DNA from: Pictodentalium vernedei
Taxonomy: Eukaryota > Mollusca > Scaphopoda > Dentaliida > Dentaliidae
Direction of reading: 5' to 3'
Assembly (NCBI GenBank): GCA_031216915.1
Contig: CM062288.1
Coordinates: 177,547,919-177,611,918, forward strand
DNA: 64,000 nucleotides
Both the position numbers and the translations under genes were made by a program. This document shows positions 33,431 through 44,479 of this stretch, one piece after another; position 1 is the stretch's first letter, and every line of letters starts with the position of its first letter. The notes beneath the pieces were generated by a model. The model saw nothing but the letters and a program-made list of their open reading frames with translations, ran no database searches and was not told the origin of the DNA.

Positions 33431-33888
33431 TAAATTATGAGGATTCCACAGAAATTGGACTGGTCAACCTATGACCAAGCTTCAACACTTGACCTCCATG
33501 TACAATCTTAATTCTGAAGGAGTAGGCCTGACTATAAGGCATTAGATACCTTGTCATTCTTAACATGTCCAAAAACATTTTGATAACCTTCAATGACCAA
33601 CCCCACAATAGTTTCTAAATTTGTTACCTTCCATATCTGATACTCAAGTTTGACCTTGGCCTGAATATAAGAGAAATAACTATTATTCATATTCTACTAA
33701 CCCAAAAGGTTTTTGTGAAATCTTAACAAGAAAAAACATGGAGACCTCTTAATAAGATAGCTCTTAATTAAATAACCCTATTAACTGAATATAACTTCCA
33801 AACACCAAACATTTACCATACCTTCAGTATGAATTTTACCTGTTAACTGATTGTAGGTTGTAATCTCCTAACAGTTGAATAAACAAGA
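33431..33888. other. Intergenic with M2 scraps, no gene
   Basis: TTAATTAAATAACCCTATTA near 33,764 is a further M2-like scrap that repeats the arrangement at 31,590 (ATATAACTTCCAAACAC in both). No gene. Confidence 0.4.
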
Positions 33889-36800
33889 GGCCCCAAGGGG
33901 CCTTAAATAGCTCATGTGACAAAGTAGTTCAAAGGAGCATTTTAGGTCACATTCAGCTAGTCATGACTTATCAACACTACAGAGAAATAAAGTCATGAAA
34001 TTTTTCATAGATCCTGCTGACTGGGTCCAATTCCACCCGCTGTAGACAAGCACTGTCATAATCCAAGGGTTGTTATGTCACTGCAGTTTGAAAGGCATAA
34101 TTGATGGAAAAATACTAAGGAATGGATTTTAAAACTAGATGAAGCGATTGTGCCCACACAATACACAGGATTTTCCTTCTATTTTCAGTTCCCAAAATTG
34201 AGATAAACGCATAAAAAAACAAATTTTTTTTTTATTTTTGTTCGGAAATTTTCGAAGTCCCAAACAAAATATTTTCCGACTAAAAATTTTTTTCTTCTTC
34301 TTACTTAAACTTGACCAAAACGTATAAAAAACCAATGAATGTGTCAATGACACTGTAGCTCAACTTGTCAAGACAAACACATGTACATGTATAGTATGAC
34401 ACACAGCAATGACAAAGATCTAGGTAATGACCTGATAACAAAGGTACATATAAAGTATTGTAACGGTCTGTACATAAATACTGACCATTGCCTGTAACAA
34501 ATGTATATGTAAAGTATTGTAAAGGTGGGTGACAGTCAGATGCTAAACAAGAAAAAAATCTTCGAGTCCCAGAGTGGGTCTGACTGAACCCTAAAATATT
34601 TGTTCTCATAGCACAGTGATAACAAAGGCACCCCAAAACACACTCATTCCTCTCCCAAGGTGAAAATAAAGGTACCCAAGAAGTTTCGTGAAGATCAGTT
34701 CACAAATATGAGCTGTGTAGAAGTTGTGACAAAAAACTGATTGGACCTAATTTCGGTACAAAATGGCCACTGGCAGCCATCTTGAATTTTGGACCGCACC
34801 CAGAAACACTTGTTCTCGTCCCAAGGTGATAACAAAGGTACCCGAGAAGTTTTGTGAAGATCGGTTTATAAATACAGCCTCTAGCCCGAGCCGTATTGAC
34901 ATGTGCACTTGCAGTGTATTAGTAGCACTGAATAAATCAAAGTTCATCTAATAAAGACTAATTTGCATAATTTCTGCACGAGAAAAAAACCCGTACTATA
35001 TGTGATGTATTCCATGTTACTAAACATTCATACAAAAATTTATTCAAATCAGAACTTTCATACAGAAGTTCTGTACAAAAGACTGATTGCACTAATTTTG
35101 GTACAAAATGGCTGCTGGTGGCCATCTTGAATTTTGGACCACACCCAAAAACACTCGTTCTCATCTCACGGTGATAATAAAGGTACCCAAGAAGTTTCGT
35201 AAAGATCGGTTCATAAATACGGCCTCTAGCCTGAGCCGTATAGAAGTTGTGTACAAAAAACTGATTAGACCTAATTTCGGTACAAAATGGCCACTGGCAG
35301 CCATCTTGAATTTTGGACCGCACCCAGAAACACTCGTTCTCGTCCCAAAGGGATAACAAAGGTACCCAAGACGTTTCGTGAAGTTTGGTTCATAAATACA
35401 GACTCCAGCCCGAGCCGTATTGACATGTGTACTTACTGTGTGTAAGTAGCACTGAAAAAATCAAAGTTCATCTAATTTGCATAATTTCTGCATGAGAAAA
35501 AAACCCGTATTATATGTGATGTATCCCATGGTACTAAACATTCACACAAAAAATTATTCAAATCAGCGCTTTCATATGGAAGTTCTGTGCAAAAATCTAA
35601 TTGCACCAAATTTTGTACAAAATGGCTGCCATCGGCCATCTAGAATTTCGGACCGGACCCAAAAACACTCGTTCTCGTCCCACGGTGATAACAAAGGTAC
35701 CCAAGGAGTTTCGTAAAGATCGGTTCATAAATACGGCCTCTAGCCCGAGCCGTATTGGCATTTGCACTTACAGTGCTGAAAATAACACCAAAAAACATCA
35801 AAGTTAGTCTAATTTGCATAATTTACGCACGAGAAAAAAACCTGTATTATATGTTATGTATCCCATGGTACTAAACATTCATACAAAAAATTATTCAAAT
35901 CAGAGCTTTCATATGGAAGTTCTGTACAAAAAACAGATTTCTGCATCGTTGGTACAAAATGGTGGCTGGCAGCCATCTTGAATATCGGACCGCACCCAAA
36001 AACACTCGTTCTCGTCCCACGGTCATAGCAAAGGTACCCAAGAAGTTTCGTAAAGATCGGTTCATAAATACGGCCTCTAGCCCGAGCCGTATCCAATTGT
36101 TGACGGACAGACGGACAGACGGACGATGGGCTATGGCATAAGCTCAAATTTGGCTTCGCCAAAGTTGAGCTAAAAATCTAATTTCTGGATTTTGGTCCAA
36201 AGTTTTCTAAGTCCCACCTGGAGTGTAAAAAGAAAACTTTTTTTTGTCTTAAAATTGACCAAAATGCATAAAAACCAAAAAACTAATTTCCGGATTTTGG
36301 TCCAAAATTTCTAAGTCCAGACCGGGACCCCAAATTTTCAGCCTAAATATGAACCCAGAGACTTGGCTTGAACAAACTTTAATCTCACCCCCTAAGGATG
36401 CTGCATACCAAATATCAAAAGATTCTTATTGGCAGATCTGAAGAAGATTTTTAAAGAATATTCCACATACTGCACTAATTTAAACATTTGGGCTCCCATA
36501 GAGAGCCCAAATATGAACCCAGGGAACTGATTTCAATAAACATGCGAAACAATCTTCCAAAGATGGTATATGTGAAATTTGAACGCTTTTGGAGCAGTGG
36601 TTGGGAGAAAAGTTGTCTTAAATGTTTTTCCCATTACCCACAGTGTTGAAAAATGCTGACTCAGCACTTTTTCAAAGTCCTAAAAAAGTACCCCATGTTA
36701 AAACCGATAGCAATTTTTTTGACCATTCCATTCTGTTGGTCCTAAGGAAGCTTTACACCAAATAAGAATTCTCAGTTTTGGAGATATGAGCATTTTAAAT

Positions 36801-37795
36801 TTTTTCTATTTTTAGCTCCTGTGGTTCCCATGGGGCGACTGGAAAATTTTTTTTGCATAAATCAACTACTTATGTCCCAATAAAATCTCATATCAAATTT
36901 GTTTCAAATCAGCCTCTCGGTTTGGAAAATAGAAAATTAGGGCATTGCAAAAATTCTTGCCCCTCCCATAACGATGGCAAATATAGACCCTAGAACTTCT
37001 TTTGAACAAATCTGAGTCTACACCCCAAAAGGAAAATATGGAAGAATTCTGACTGGTGGATCTGAAGAAGAAGATTTTTAAAGAAAAGTCCTCATATTGC
37101 ACTAAGTTAAAATTCGGGCTCCCATATGGAGCCCAAATGTGAAACCAGGAACTCGATTTGTACAAACTTGAATCTGACCTCCCTGGAGATGTTGTATAGC
37201 AAATATGAAATGATTCTGACTGGTGGATCTGAAGAAGAAGATTTTGAAAGAAAAGTCCTCATATTGCACTGAGTTAAAATTCAGGCTGCCATAGGGAGCC
37301 CAAATGTGAACCCAGGAACTCGATTTGTAAAAACTTGAATCTGACCTCCCTGGAGATGTTGTATACCAAATATGAAATGATTCTGACTGGTCGATCTGAA
37401 GAAGATTTTGAAAGAATAATCCTCATTTTGCACTCCATAGGGAGCCTAAATTTGAACCCAGGGACTCAATTTGAACAAACTTGAATCTGACTCCCCTAGA
37501 GATGCTGTATACGAAATAGGAAAGAATTCTGCCTGGTAGATCTGAAGAAGACAATTTTTTTGAATTTTGGAAAGAAAATCATGGGTGCTATCAGAGTTAT
37601 TCCCCTTGTGGTGCCCCCTGTGGGTGTGGCAAGTTTATTTGTACAAGTTTGAATTGACATATGATAGGGAACATGTACACCAAATTTGGTTCAATTTGAT
37701 CCAGTAGTTGGTGAGAAAAAGTCGATAATGTAAAGTTCACGACGGACGACGACGGACGGCAAGTGGTAAGTTAAGCTCCCATCGGTGAGCTAAAA
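33889..37795. mobile_element. Helentron/HINE-like element, family A (copy 2), with nested B
   Basis: Starts AACAAGAGGCCCCAAGGGGC (itself palindromic), then TTAAATAGCTCATG. It ends CACGACGGACGACGACGGAC, then the hairpin AGCTCccatcggtGAGCT and AAAA at 37,795. Monomers marked by GACTGGTGGATCTGAAGAAG lie at 36,420, 37,050, 37,215 and 37,380. A family-B element is inserted at 34,341-36,176: the host sequence breaks after ATAAAAAACCAA and resumes CTAATTTCTGGATTTTGGTC. DIRS-b starts on the next base. Confidence 0.75.
34341..36176. mobile_element. Helentron/HINE-like array element, family B (copy 2)
   Basis: Nearly collinear with 9,008-10,824, including the same alternation of long and short monomers. 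5' GTGTCAATGACAC then TAGCTCAACTTG; 3' hairpin TTTGGCttcGCCAAA then AGTTGAGCTAAAAA. The ends AGCTCAACTT and AAGTTGAGCT are complementary, i.e. subterminal inverted repeats. GACGGACAGACGGACAGACG precedes the 3' end. Confidence 0.8.
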
Positions 37796-38071
37796 GTATA
37801 AATTTTATAGTAAATTTCCTTTCTTATTATACCTACCGAAATTGTTTATTACAGGCTTGCACTACAGTGGAAGAACCTAACTCGGATAAAATACTCTCTA
37901 TTTTAATCTTTCCCAAGATTTGGGAAAGAAAAGAGGTGTAAAAACACCACAAAAAAATAAGCCAAAACTGGGCCGAGCACCATCGGCACACACCCAGTAT
38001 GGGATGCTCTTCCATAGTACAAATCCACGACTTCTGTAACAGTGCACAATGCGTCAATTCGTCATTCTTTT
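37796..38071. repeat. DIRS-b inverted terminal repeat (element 3' side)
   Basis: Complementary to 44,181-44,430 through CAGGCTTGCACTACAGTGGA, AATACTCTCTATTTTAATCT, CTCTTCCATAGTACAAATCC and GCGTCAATTCGTCATTCTTT. Only the outer 30-35 bp differ, as in DIRS-a. Confidence 0.92.
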
Positions 38072-38152
38072 GATTCCGAACAACACAGGAGTTATGTGAT
38101 CAGCGGGGAGGAAGGATTCTTACCCGAATAAGAAGACGGGAGGGCCTCCATG

Positions 38153-38238
38153 TAAACAATTTCGGTAGGTATAATAAGAAAGGAAATTTACTATAAAATT
38201 TATACTTCTTATCAACCTACCTCAACTGTTTACTACAG
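38153..38238. repeat. DIRS-b internal complementary region
   Basis: 38,153-38,205 is an exact 53-nt complement of the left outer end 37,796-37,848. 38,206-38,238 is the complement of the right outer end 44,398-44,430 with a single mismatch. Together they spell the reverse complement of the joined ends. Confidence 0.95.
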
Positions 38239-38289
38239 ACTGAATAGACAAAAGGCTGGAGGGAATCACAAAACCAACCCACACATAAC

Positions 38290-39370
38290 TCAATAGCACT
38301 GGGACCGTGGACAGAGGAAGAGATCCCTAGGCCTATCAAACCATAGCATCACAAACATTAGAAAAGCCAATGAAAGATGAGGCGTATGGTGAAGTGCGAT
38401 GCACAGACAGAAAGGGCAGTAACAGCACAAAGCTGGAACTGACTCTGAAAAAAGCTGAAAAGCTTGGATAGATAACATCCTGAGCCGAAGAAAGAGGGCC
38501 CCAAGGTTCTCTGTCAGCTCCTGCAACTGTCGCAGATAAAAGGTGAATGTAGCATTTCTCCAGAAGGCTGCCAGTATAATATCAGTCATCCGACAACATG
38601 ACAGAGTTATTAAAAGAGGAAGACAATGCACGCACCTCATGGCAGAAAAAACAATTGGTAATACAATCACCAGTAGCTAGACGAGCGGAAGCTGCACGAA
38701 TGCTGCACGAATAGCAAGACAAGTCCATCAAGAAATGGATGCAGGAGAGATCTGGCATGTGGGAAAACGCATATTCATCCAGGATAAAGGCGTGAACACC
38801 CCCCACCCCCAAGCAGAGCAGCGCCCAAGAAAGTGACCATCTTGGAGCAAACTGCAAAGTCCTAGGCCTTTTCAAGGAAAAGAGCTGAACAAGCTTGGAG
38901 AGGCATGGATGAGTGTCGAAAAAATGTGGTATCACATAGGAAAAAATGTCTCCGAAGCATGGACATGTACCCATTGCTGGAGACCCTCAGAAACAAACAT
39001 ATACCAGAAACTCCGCAAGCGGTGTGATCGAAGGAGTGACAGAAGCAACAGAGTGATCGCACACCATCGACAGAAGAACCTTCCACTTAGCCACAGAGGC
39101 TAAACCAGTGGAGTGAGTGCCTCCTTGAAGAAAAGCAACTCCACTGCATGTCTCGAAAAACCACTACAGAGGAGACAGGACCCGATAAAAGACATGTGCG
39201 AAGGCACAATGAAGTCGGGTCAACTTGAAAACCTCCTCGGGCGACTTTGGCAAAGAAAGTCGCAAGGTAGAGGGAGACATGCCGGAACCGCCGCTAACAG
39301 AGAGCGGAGCAGATTGATCCACACCCACCGAAGCGACGGGTGTGATCGAAAGGATTAGACGACTGCAGGT
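38290..39370 (-). pseudogene. DIRS-b tyrosine recombinase pseudogene, box I deleted
   Basis: LSKLVQLFSLKRPRTLQFAP matches the start of the DIRS-a catalytic domain. The sequence then jumps from the HAFILDEYAFSHM segment to MDLSCYSC, so the KRVSEL box with the first Arg is absent. CHEVRALSSSF (H-x-x-R, about 38,640) survives. FTFYLRQLQ in another frame (Tyr codon at about 38,537) is the likely nucleophile. The deletion joint sits at GGAGAGATCT near 38,751, with short sequence similarity at the two original breakpoints. Confidence 0.78.
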
Positions 39371-41080
39371 TCATATCTGGGTGAGAACCTGAGGTGGAAT
39401 CGGAACTGGTAGGAAGGCGTAGCCGACAAGACCATCCCAAAGGAGGGCCAGAGCGTCCACGTCGAAAGCCAGAGCATCTGGACATGGGGACACGAAAGTG
39501 TCCACCGGATGGTTCCAACGAGTCACAAGAGATCGATGGAACCCGCCATGTGGAGCATCCTCCTGGTGGAAATGACCCTGCCCCGACGGGACAGGGAGTC
39601 GGCTAGGACGTTCAGGCGACATCCTGAGCAAGCAGTATAAGATTCCAAGCTAATTCGTACATTGGAACAGAGTGCGTGCTGCCCTGGTTCCAAATGTAAG
39701 CAACCACCGTCGAATGGTCGGACAACAGAAGGACCTGGCGATTCGACAGGTGAGGGATCCACTGCCTGAAATGCAGAAGAGCAAGAAGCTCCCTCTGGTT
39801 GATGTGTAGAGCTGTGTGATCCTGGTCCCACATCCCCTGAATGGAAAGACCTAGAGGATCCAACGTCGCACCCCATCCGAGATTGCTGGCATCTGCCATC
39901 AGAATGCGATTGGACGTGGGTAAGTCCAATGGAACACCCTGCGAAAGCCACTGGACATCCGCCCAGAGGAGAAGGTGAGGATAAAGATATTCTGGAAACT
40001 GAAGCACCAGATCCAGAAAATCTACATTCGGCCATCAACGACTGAGCAGAAAGTGTTGGAGAGGTCTGACACGCAGCCGACCTAGAGGAATGAGATCCGT
40101 CACCGAACAGCAGAGACCGATTAGCCGGAGAAAACTCCGAGCCATCGTGGATGTGGACTGGGACAGAGTCGGAGCAAAAGCTGAGAGAATCACAGCCTTG
40201 GCCTGGGAAACCGCCACCAAATGGAATTGTGTGCGGAAAGCCATCCCCAGATGATAAAACGACTGAGAAGGGGCCAGGTCCGACTTCTCCTCATTGACTC
40301 TGAAACGTAGCGACGTGAGCAAGCTCAACAGAGTGGCGACATCCGACTCCAGTAAGGCAGCATTGGAATGCCCCTGGAGGAGATCGTCCAGATATGCCGA
40401 AGTAGTCACCCTGGACTGTGTGCAATGGAAAGCTATCACATGCGACATCAGTCTGGTGAAGGCCCAAGGAACCAGGTTGAGGCCGAAAGACATGGCCTTG
40501 AACTGGTAAACTCGCCCCAAAAAAACAAACCTGAGATACTTCCGTAACGCCCAATGAATCGGAACGTGAAAGTAAGCGTCTCGCAGGTCGAAGCTGGAAG
40601 CGAAATCTCCCTGGTGAATTGAACGGAGGACCAACCTGAAAGTCTCCATGCTGCACTTGGGAGCAATGATTGACTGGTTCAGGAAACTCAGATCGAGAAC
40701 CGATCGGAGTCGGCCGCCCTTCTTCTGCACCAAGAACAGGCGGGAATAGAAACCCACTGACCGAATTTTCTTGATGACCTCAATCGCCCCCTTTGTCTAT
40801 CTCCGTGGACAAAAGTTCCCAACGTAAAATGTCTGAAGGAACTGTGGTTGGAAAAGGCACCCTGGACAGAGTGGGGTGCCGTCGGAAGGATATTCGCAGC
40901 CCGGACCAAACAACATCTAACATCCAAGGATCGGATGTGATGGTGGCCCAACGGTCTGCGAACTCTGCTATCCTTCCTCCAACCTGGGATGAGTCGAGGT
41001 GAGGACCTTCATTGCGAACCCCGACAAGGCTCGCAAGAGGAGAAAACACCTCCTCTACTGAATGAAGAATCCTGGGGCTT
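39371..41080 (-). pseudogene. DIRS-b RT/RNase H pseudogene
   Basis: Polymerase and RNase H that would copy element RNA. The N-terminal part (WATITSDPWMLDVVW) lies in one frame to 40,780. The RT core is open for 240 codons at 40,035-40,757: VLDLSFLNQSI, FASSFDLRDAYFHVP (motif A, residues about 53-65), MSFGLNLVPW and SAYLDDLL (motif C, residues about 120-127). RNase H is open at 39,612-40,007: LMADASNLGWGA, INQRELLAL and LLSDHSTVVAYI. A roughly 33-bp deletion near 39,618 removes the stretch leading to LNVLADSLSRRGR. The tail DTFVSPCPDALAFDVDAL and VGYAFLPVPIPPQVL is typical of DIRS polyproteins. Confidence 0.92.
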
Positions 41081-41083
41081 CCC

Positions 41084-42381
41084 TCAAGACTGCTGACGCT
41101 TACCCTTACCCCTTGAGTAAGAAGTAGAAGCGGTGGCAGAATGATCAGCCCCTTTGCTTCGCAGAGGAAGCAGAGGGTACTTGTTAGGCTTGGAACGGCC
41201 CGTGCCTACCCTAGAAGGCTGATCAAGCTGAAGAAACAGCAGCTGATTGTTGGAATGACGTAGGACGTCATCCCGGACCGTCAACACAGAACCATGGAAA
41301 AGTTGCGGACCTGCCAAAAAAGCAGATCGAAGAGTAGCGCACTGCTCCTCAGGAAGGGATCGGCCTGTGTCCAGCACAGAGTCCCTTCGAACTAATTACA
41401 GATTGGCCGTGTTACAGGCATGCGTGTGAGAAGATGCATGAGCGCCTTGGACAGCACACGCAAAGGAGCCTGTACCTCGTCAAACTTATCTGAAGGCAGA
41501 TAAGCAGCTAAAGCTGAGACGACATGATCGGAGAGAGAAAGCATACCAAGCATCTCTCTCGATAAGCCCAATGTGGACTCCAGAGTCGTCATCGGAATGA
41601 CGGCAGACTTGGACTTGGAAAGCCTGAGGGAATTGGAGTCCTGATCCAAAACCGTCAAAGTCTGGTAGACCGACGGATTGGCAGAATCGTAGGAATGATA
41701 ACGCGCCGGAGGCAAAAACGTGTCAACCCTGGTGAAGAACGGAGCCTTCATAGCCTTGGAACTTAGCTTGGAGTCCAAGGCTGAAAATGCTTCAACCAAC
41801 CTGCTTCGAAGACGCCCAGAAGCAGGTTGCTCCATAGACTGTTGGCGTGCGACCGATGATCGCGGCCTGGCTGACACTGTCGACTGGTTAGATGGTTTGA
41901 GATCCAGAAGGAACCCAAACACGAAATCAAGAGCTGCCCCCAAGTCCGAAGACTGCTGGCTCTCGACATCAAGCATGTCTGACTCTTCCCCTGAGTCGGA
42001 AGACACATAGCCCATCGTGGGCAAACCAGCCGATGCCTCCCATGGTGTCGGAACACCAGGGGGATCAGAAAGCGGGCTGTTTCCAATCCCGGGAGGCAGA
42101 ACCATAGGGGGCGCCTGGAAACCACTCGCTGACACGCCGAAAGCAACGGGAAGGCTCTTTGACAGAACCTGAGTGAGTAAGGAGAGGGCCTCCCTAAGCT
42201 CACTGCCCGTACTGGATGGTTCGACAGGGGAACGAACTGGCAAAGTGGCTTCACCTCTGACCCTCTTAACCGGCGAAGGGTCACAATCCTCCAAAAGACC
42301 CGATGTGGGACGACGGGCGGCAGCCGAAAACGTCTGAAGGCAGACGTGCATAGGGGTGTGACACACCCTGAGGATCAACAT
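41084..42381 (-). pseudogene. DIRS-b gag-like ORF1, one frame break
   Basis: A 329-codon open frame (41,392-42,381) continues in a shifted frame at 41,084-41,377, so a stop near 41,392 and one frameshift interrupt an ORF of about 430 codons. I recognise no domain. The call rests on position (5' of RT), size and composition: a Ser/Pro/Arg-rich first half with an acidic patch (SSDSGEESDMLDVESQQSSD), a more folded-looking second half, and a basic C terminus (SYSRGKGKRQQS). The C terminus is the only part kept in DIRS-a. The ATG at 42,381 is the first in frame; the true start may be upstream. Confidence 0.65.
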
Positions 42382-43117
42382 AGCAGGAACTCATGAGAGT
42401 CACCGCTGACCTCTGCAGGGCAGAAGGTCCAGGCTACACAAAAGACATTGGAGCCCCAAAACTGGTCGTGTGGCCAGAATGAGTGGACGGAAACGCTACT
42501 GAGTTCATAGTGTCCCACTAAGAACAACCGAATCCAATGACAACTGTGGTGCTCGACGGCGCAGAGACCACAGGTGAGGATCCGGCCGGCAGGCCACTTC
42601 CAACTTCGCTGAGTTGAAGTCAGGGAAGGCTGAGGCCGATACCCCATGTCTACACAACCAGACACTGCAGCAGACCACTGCAGGTATAAAACTACTGTGC
42701 TCAATGGCTGAGAGGACACAGTAGGGGGTTCAGTCGGCAGCCCCATTTGACTTCGCCGAGTGGAAGTCTGGGAAGGCTGAGGCCAAAACCCCACAACCAC
42801 ACTACAGACATCCCTGCAGACCCTGGCAGGGAGAAGCCGAGGCCGGCTAAAAACGGTGCCCAATGACGTTGTAGACAGAACAGCAGTGGCAGCAGATACG
42901 ACGGGAGCTGTTGGAACTGGCGGAAAAGCGGAGAGAGCCACCAAGCTCGGCCTCCAAAGGAGGAGTCACAACCCTAGTGACAGCCTCAGGTGTCGACTGG
43001 AGAGGGCACATAGTCCTGGAACCAGGCATCTCTACACCAGAAAACCAACAGCTCCCGCAGTATCCACCACGGTAAAACACTGCACATTCCCCACAGAAGG
43101 GGAATAACTCTCACCAG

Positions 43118-43710
43118 ACATGGTCGAATCAGAAGCCCCGAAACGACAGCGGTCCCCACCCCCCGCTGGTGCGGGAGGAGCTGCACATCCCCCACTGTGG
43201 GGGAGCAATTCTCATCAGACGTGGTCGAATCTGGCGACCCGAAACAATAGCATTCACCACCCCCCCGCGGGAGCGGGAGGAGCCGCACATCCCCCACGGA
43301 GGGGGTCAAACTCACACCAGACTTGGTCGAGTCAGGGGGGGGGGGTGGGGGAGGCCTGAAACGACAGTGCCCCCCACCCCTTGCGGGGGCGGGAGGAGCT
43401 GCTTGTTTGTTTGTTGGTGGTTAACGTCACATATTTATGCACCATGGCTAATCGTGACACAACATGGAGATGAAGTCAAGTTTGTCAATCGTTGATCAAC
43501 ATGTTGCCCATTTTAGAGGACTTTCACCCCAAGCATTGGTGACTGGGTCCTATTTTACTAGTAAAGCGGAACTGGTTTACCACAGTAAACAAGTGCTGCT
43601 TACTTCCCGGGGTTCCCACGGGGACGGGAGGAGCTGCACATCCCCCACAGAGGGGGTAAACTCACATCAGACGTGGTCGAGTCGGGAGGCTCCCGAAACG
43701 ACAGCATTCC
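43118..43710. repeat. About 102-bp tandem repeats in the DIRS-b leader
   Basis: TGGTCGA(A/G)TC...CCGAAAC(G/A)ACAG recurs at about 43,120, 43,222, 43,324 and 43,676. Each is followed by a GCGGGAGGAGC(T/C)GCACATC block. The last interval is longer only because of the inserted S2 element. Confidence 0.85.
43403..43624 (+). mobile_element. S2 element inserted in DIRS-b, 13-bp target duplication
   Basis: An S2 copy from TTGTTTGTTTGTTGGTGG to TTCCCACGGGGA. CGGGAGGAGCTGC is present immediately before (43,390-43,402) and after (43,625-43,637). This fixes the S2 boundaries and shows S2 moved after DIRS-b was in place. Confidence 0.88.
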
Positions 43711-44180
43711 ACACCACCCGCGTATGCGGATGAAACGAACACGAGAACGCACCAATGGCGAGGGCAAAAGGAATTGCCCTAAAGGAACCGAACTGGAAAG
43801 AACAGAGGTGAGAGCAGTAGAAGAAAAAGGTGAACTCAACAGAAACAGAAAGTAGAACACCCTCAACTATGAGAGAAGGTGGCAGAACCCAGACGGCCGA
43901 CACCTACTCCAATAACAAATTTTTATCCACCGAAAAATTCATTGTCGAATCGCGATGACACGATGTCGCAAACAGAACATTCGCGAAAACGGAATAGTAA
44001 ATAATAAACAACGAGAATGTGGTTGAAAATATAAACGAGAATATATAAAACACAGTCCTGTTATTATACGATCTTCAGATCCATAATTCCAGTCACAGGA
44101 AAACCATTATCCACGAGTTGAATTATCACTGTTTCATAATGCAAATGGCGGTAACACATCCTGCTCGTGCCTCGGATAGA

Positions 44181-44430
44181 AAAAGAATGACGAATTGACG
44201 CATTGCGCACTGTTACGGAAGTTGTGGATTTGTACTATGGAAGAGCGTCCCATACTGGGTGTGCGCCGATAGCGCTCGGCCCAGTTTTGGCTTATTTTTT
44301 CGTGGTGTTTTTACACCACTTTTCTTTCCCAAATCTTGGGAAAGATTAAAATAGAGAGTATTTTATCCGAGTTAGGTTCTTCCACTGTAGTGCAAGCCTG
44401 TAGTAAACAATTGAGGTAGGTTGATAAGAA
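44181..44430. repeat. DIRS-b inverted terminal repeat (element 5' side)
   Basis: Complement of 37,796-38,071; ends GGTAGGTTGATAAGAA at 44,430. Confidence 0.92.
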
Positions 44431-44479
44431 ATCCTGTGATCTATCAAAGATTTACTCTGACAAACACTGACTTCCCTAT

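Larger units (their letters stand above)
42382..44180 (-). other. DIRS-b 5' leader
   Basis: Between the 5' ITR and gag. It holds a roughly 170-bp diverged direct duplication at about 42,585-42,830 (AAGTC...GGAAGGCTGAGGCC in both), the 100-bp tandem repeats at 43,118-43,710 and a SINE. Open frames here are byproducts of GC-rich repeats. Confidence 0.55.
37796..44430 (-). mobile_element. DIRS-type YR retrotransposon with gag (DIRS-b)
   Basis: A 6.6-kb minus-strand element in the order ITR, leader with tandem repeats, gag, RT/RNase H, tyrosine recombinase, internal complementary region, ITR. It is related to DIRS-a but clearly diverged in ITR and protein, so the two are not a recent duplication. 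An S2 SINE (43,403-43,624) has inserted in the leader. A roughly 316-bp deletion has removed recombinase box I. Its left end abuts the 3' end of a family-A element to the base. Confidence 0.92.

Noticed and set aside
41763-42284. 173-codon frame overlapping gag of DIRS-b
   Set aside because: Shadow of the gag frame on the same strand; arginine- and leucine-rich composition is typical of a shifted GC-rich frame.
42382-43920. Host GC-rich gene or CpG-island promoter
   Set aside because: The GC-rich stretch lies between the DIRS-b ITR and gag and consists of tandem repeats and leader sequence.
37796-44430. LTR retrotransposon or virus-like element
   Set aside because: The terminal repeats are inverted, not direct, the integrase is a tyrosine recombinase, and an internal complementary region is present; no protease or DDE integrase was seen.
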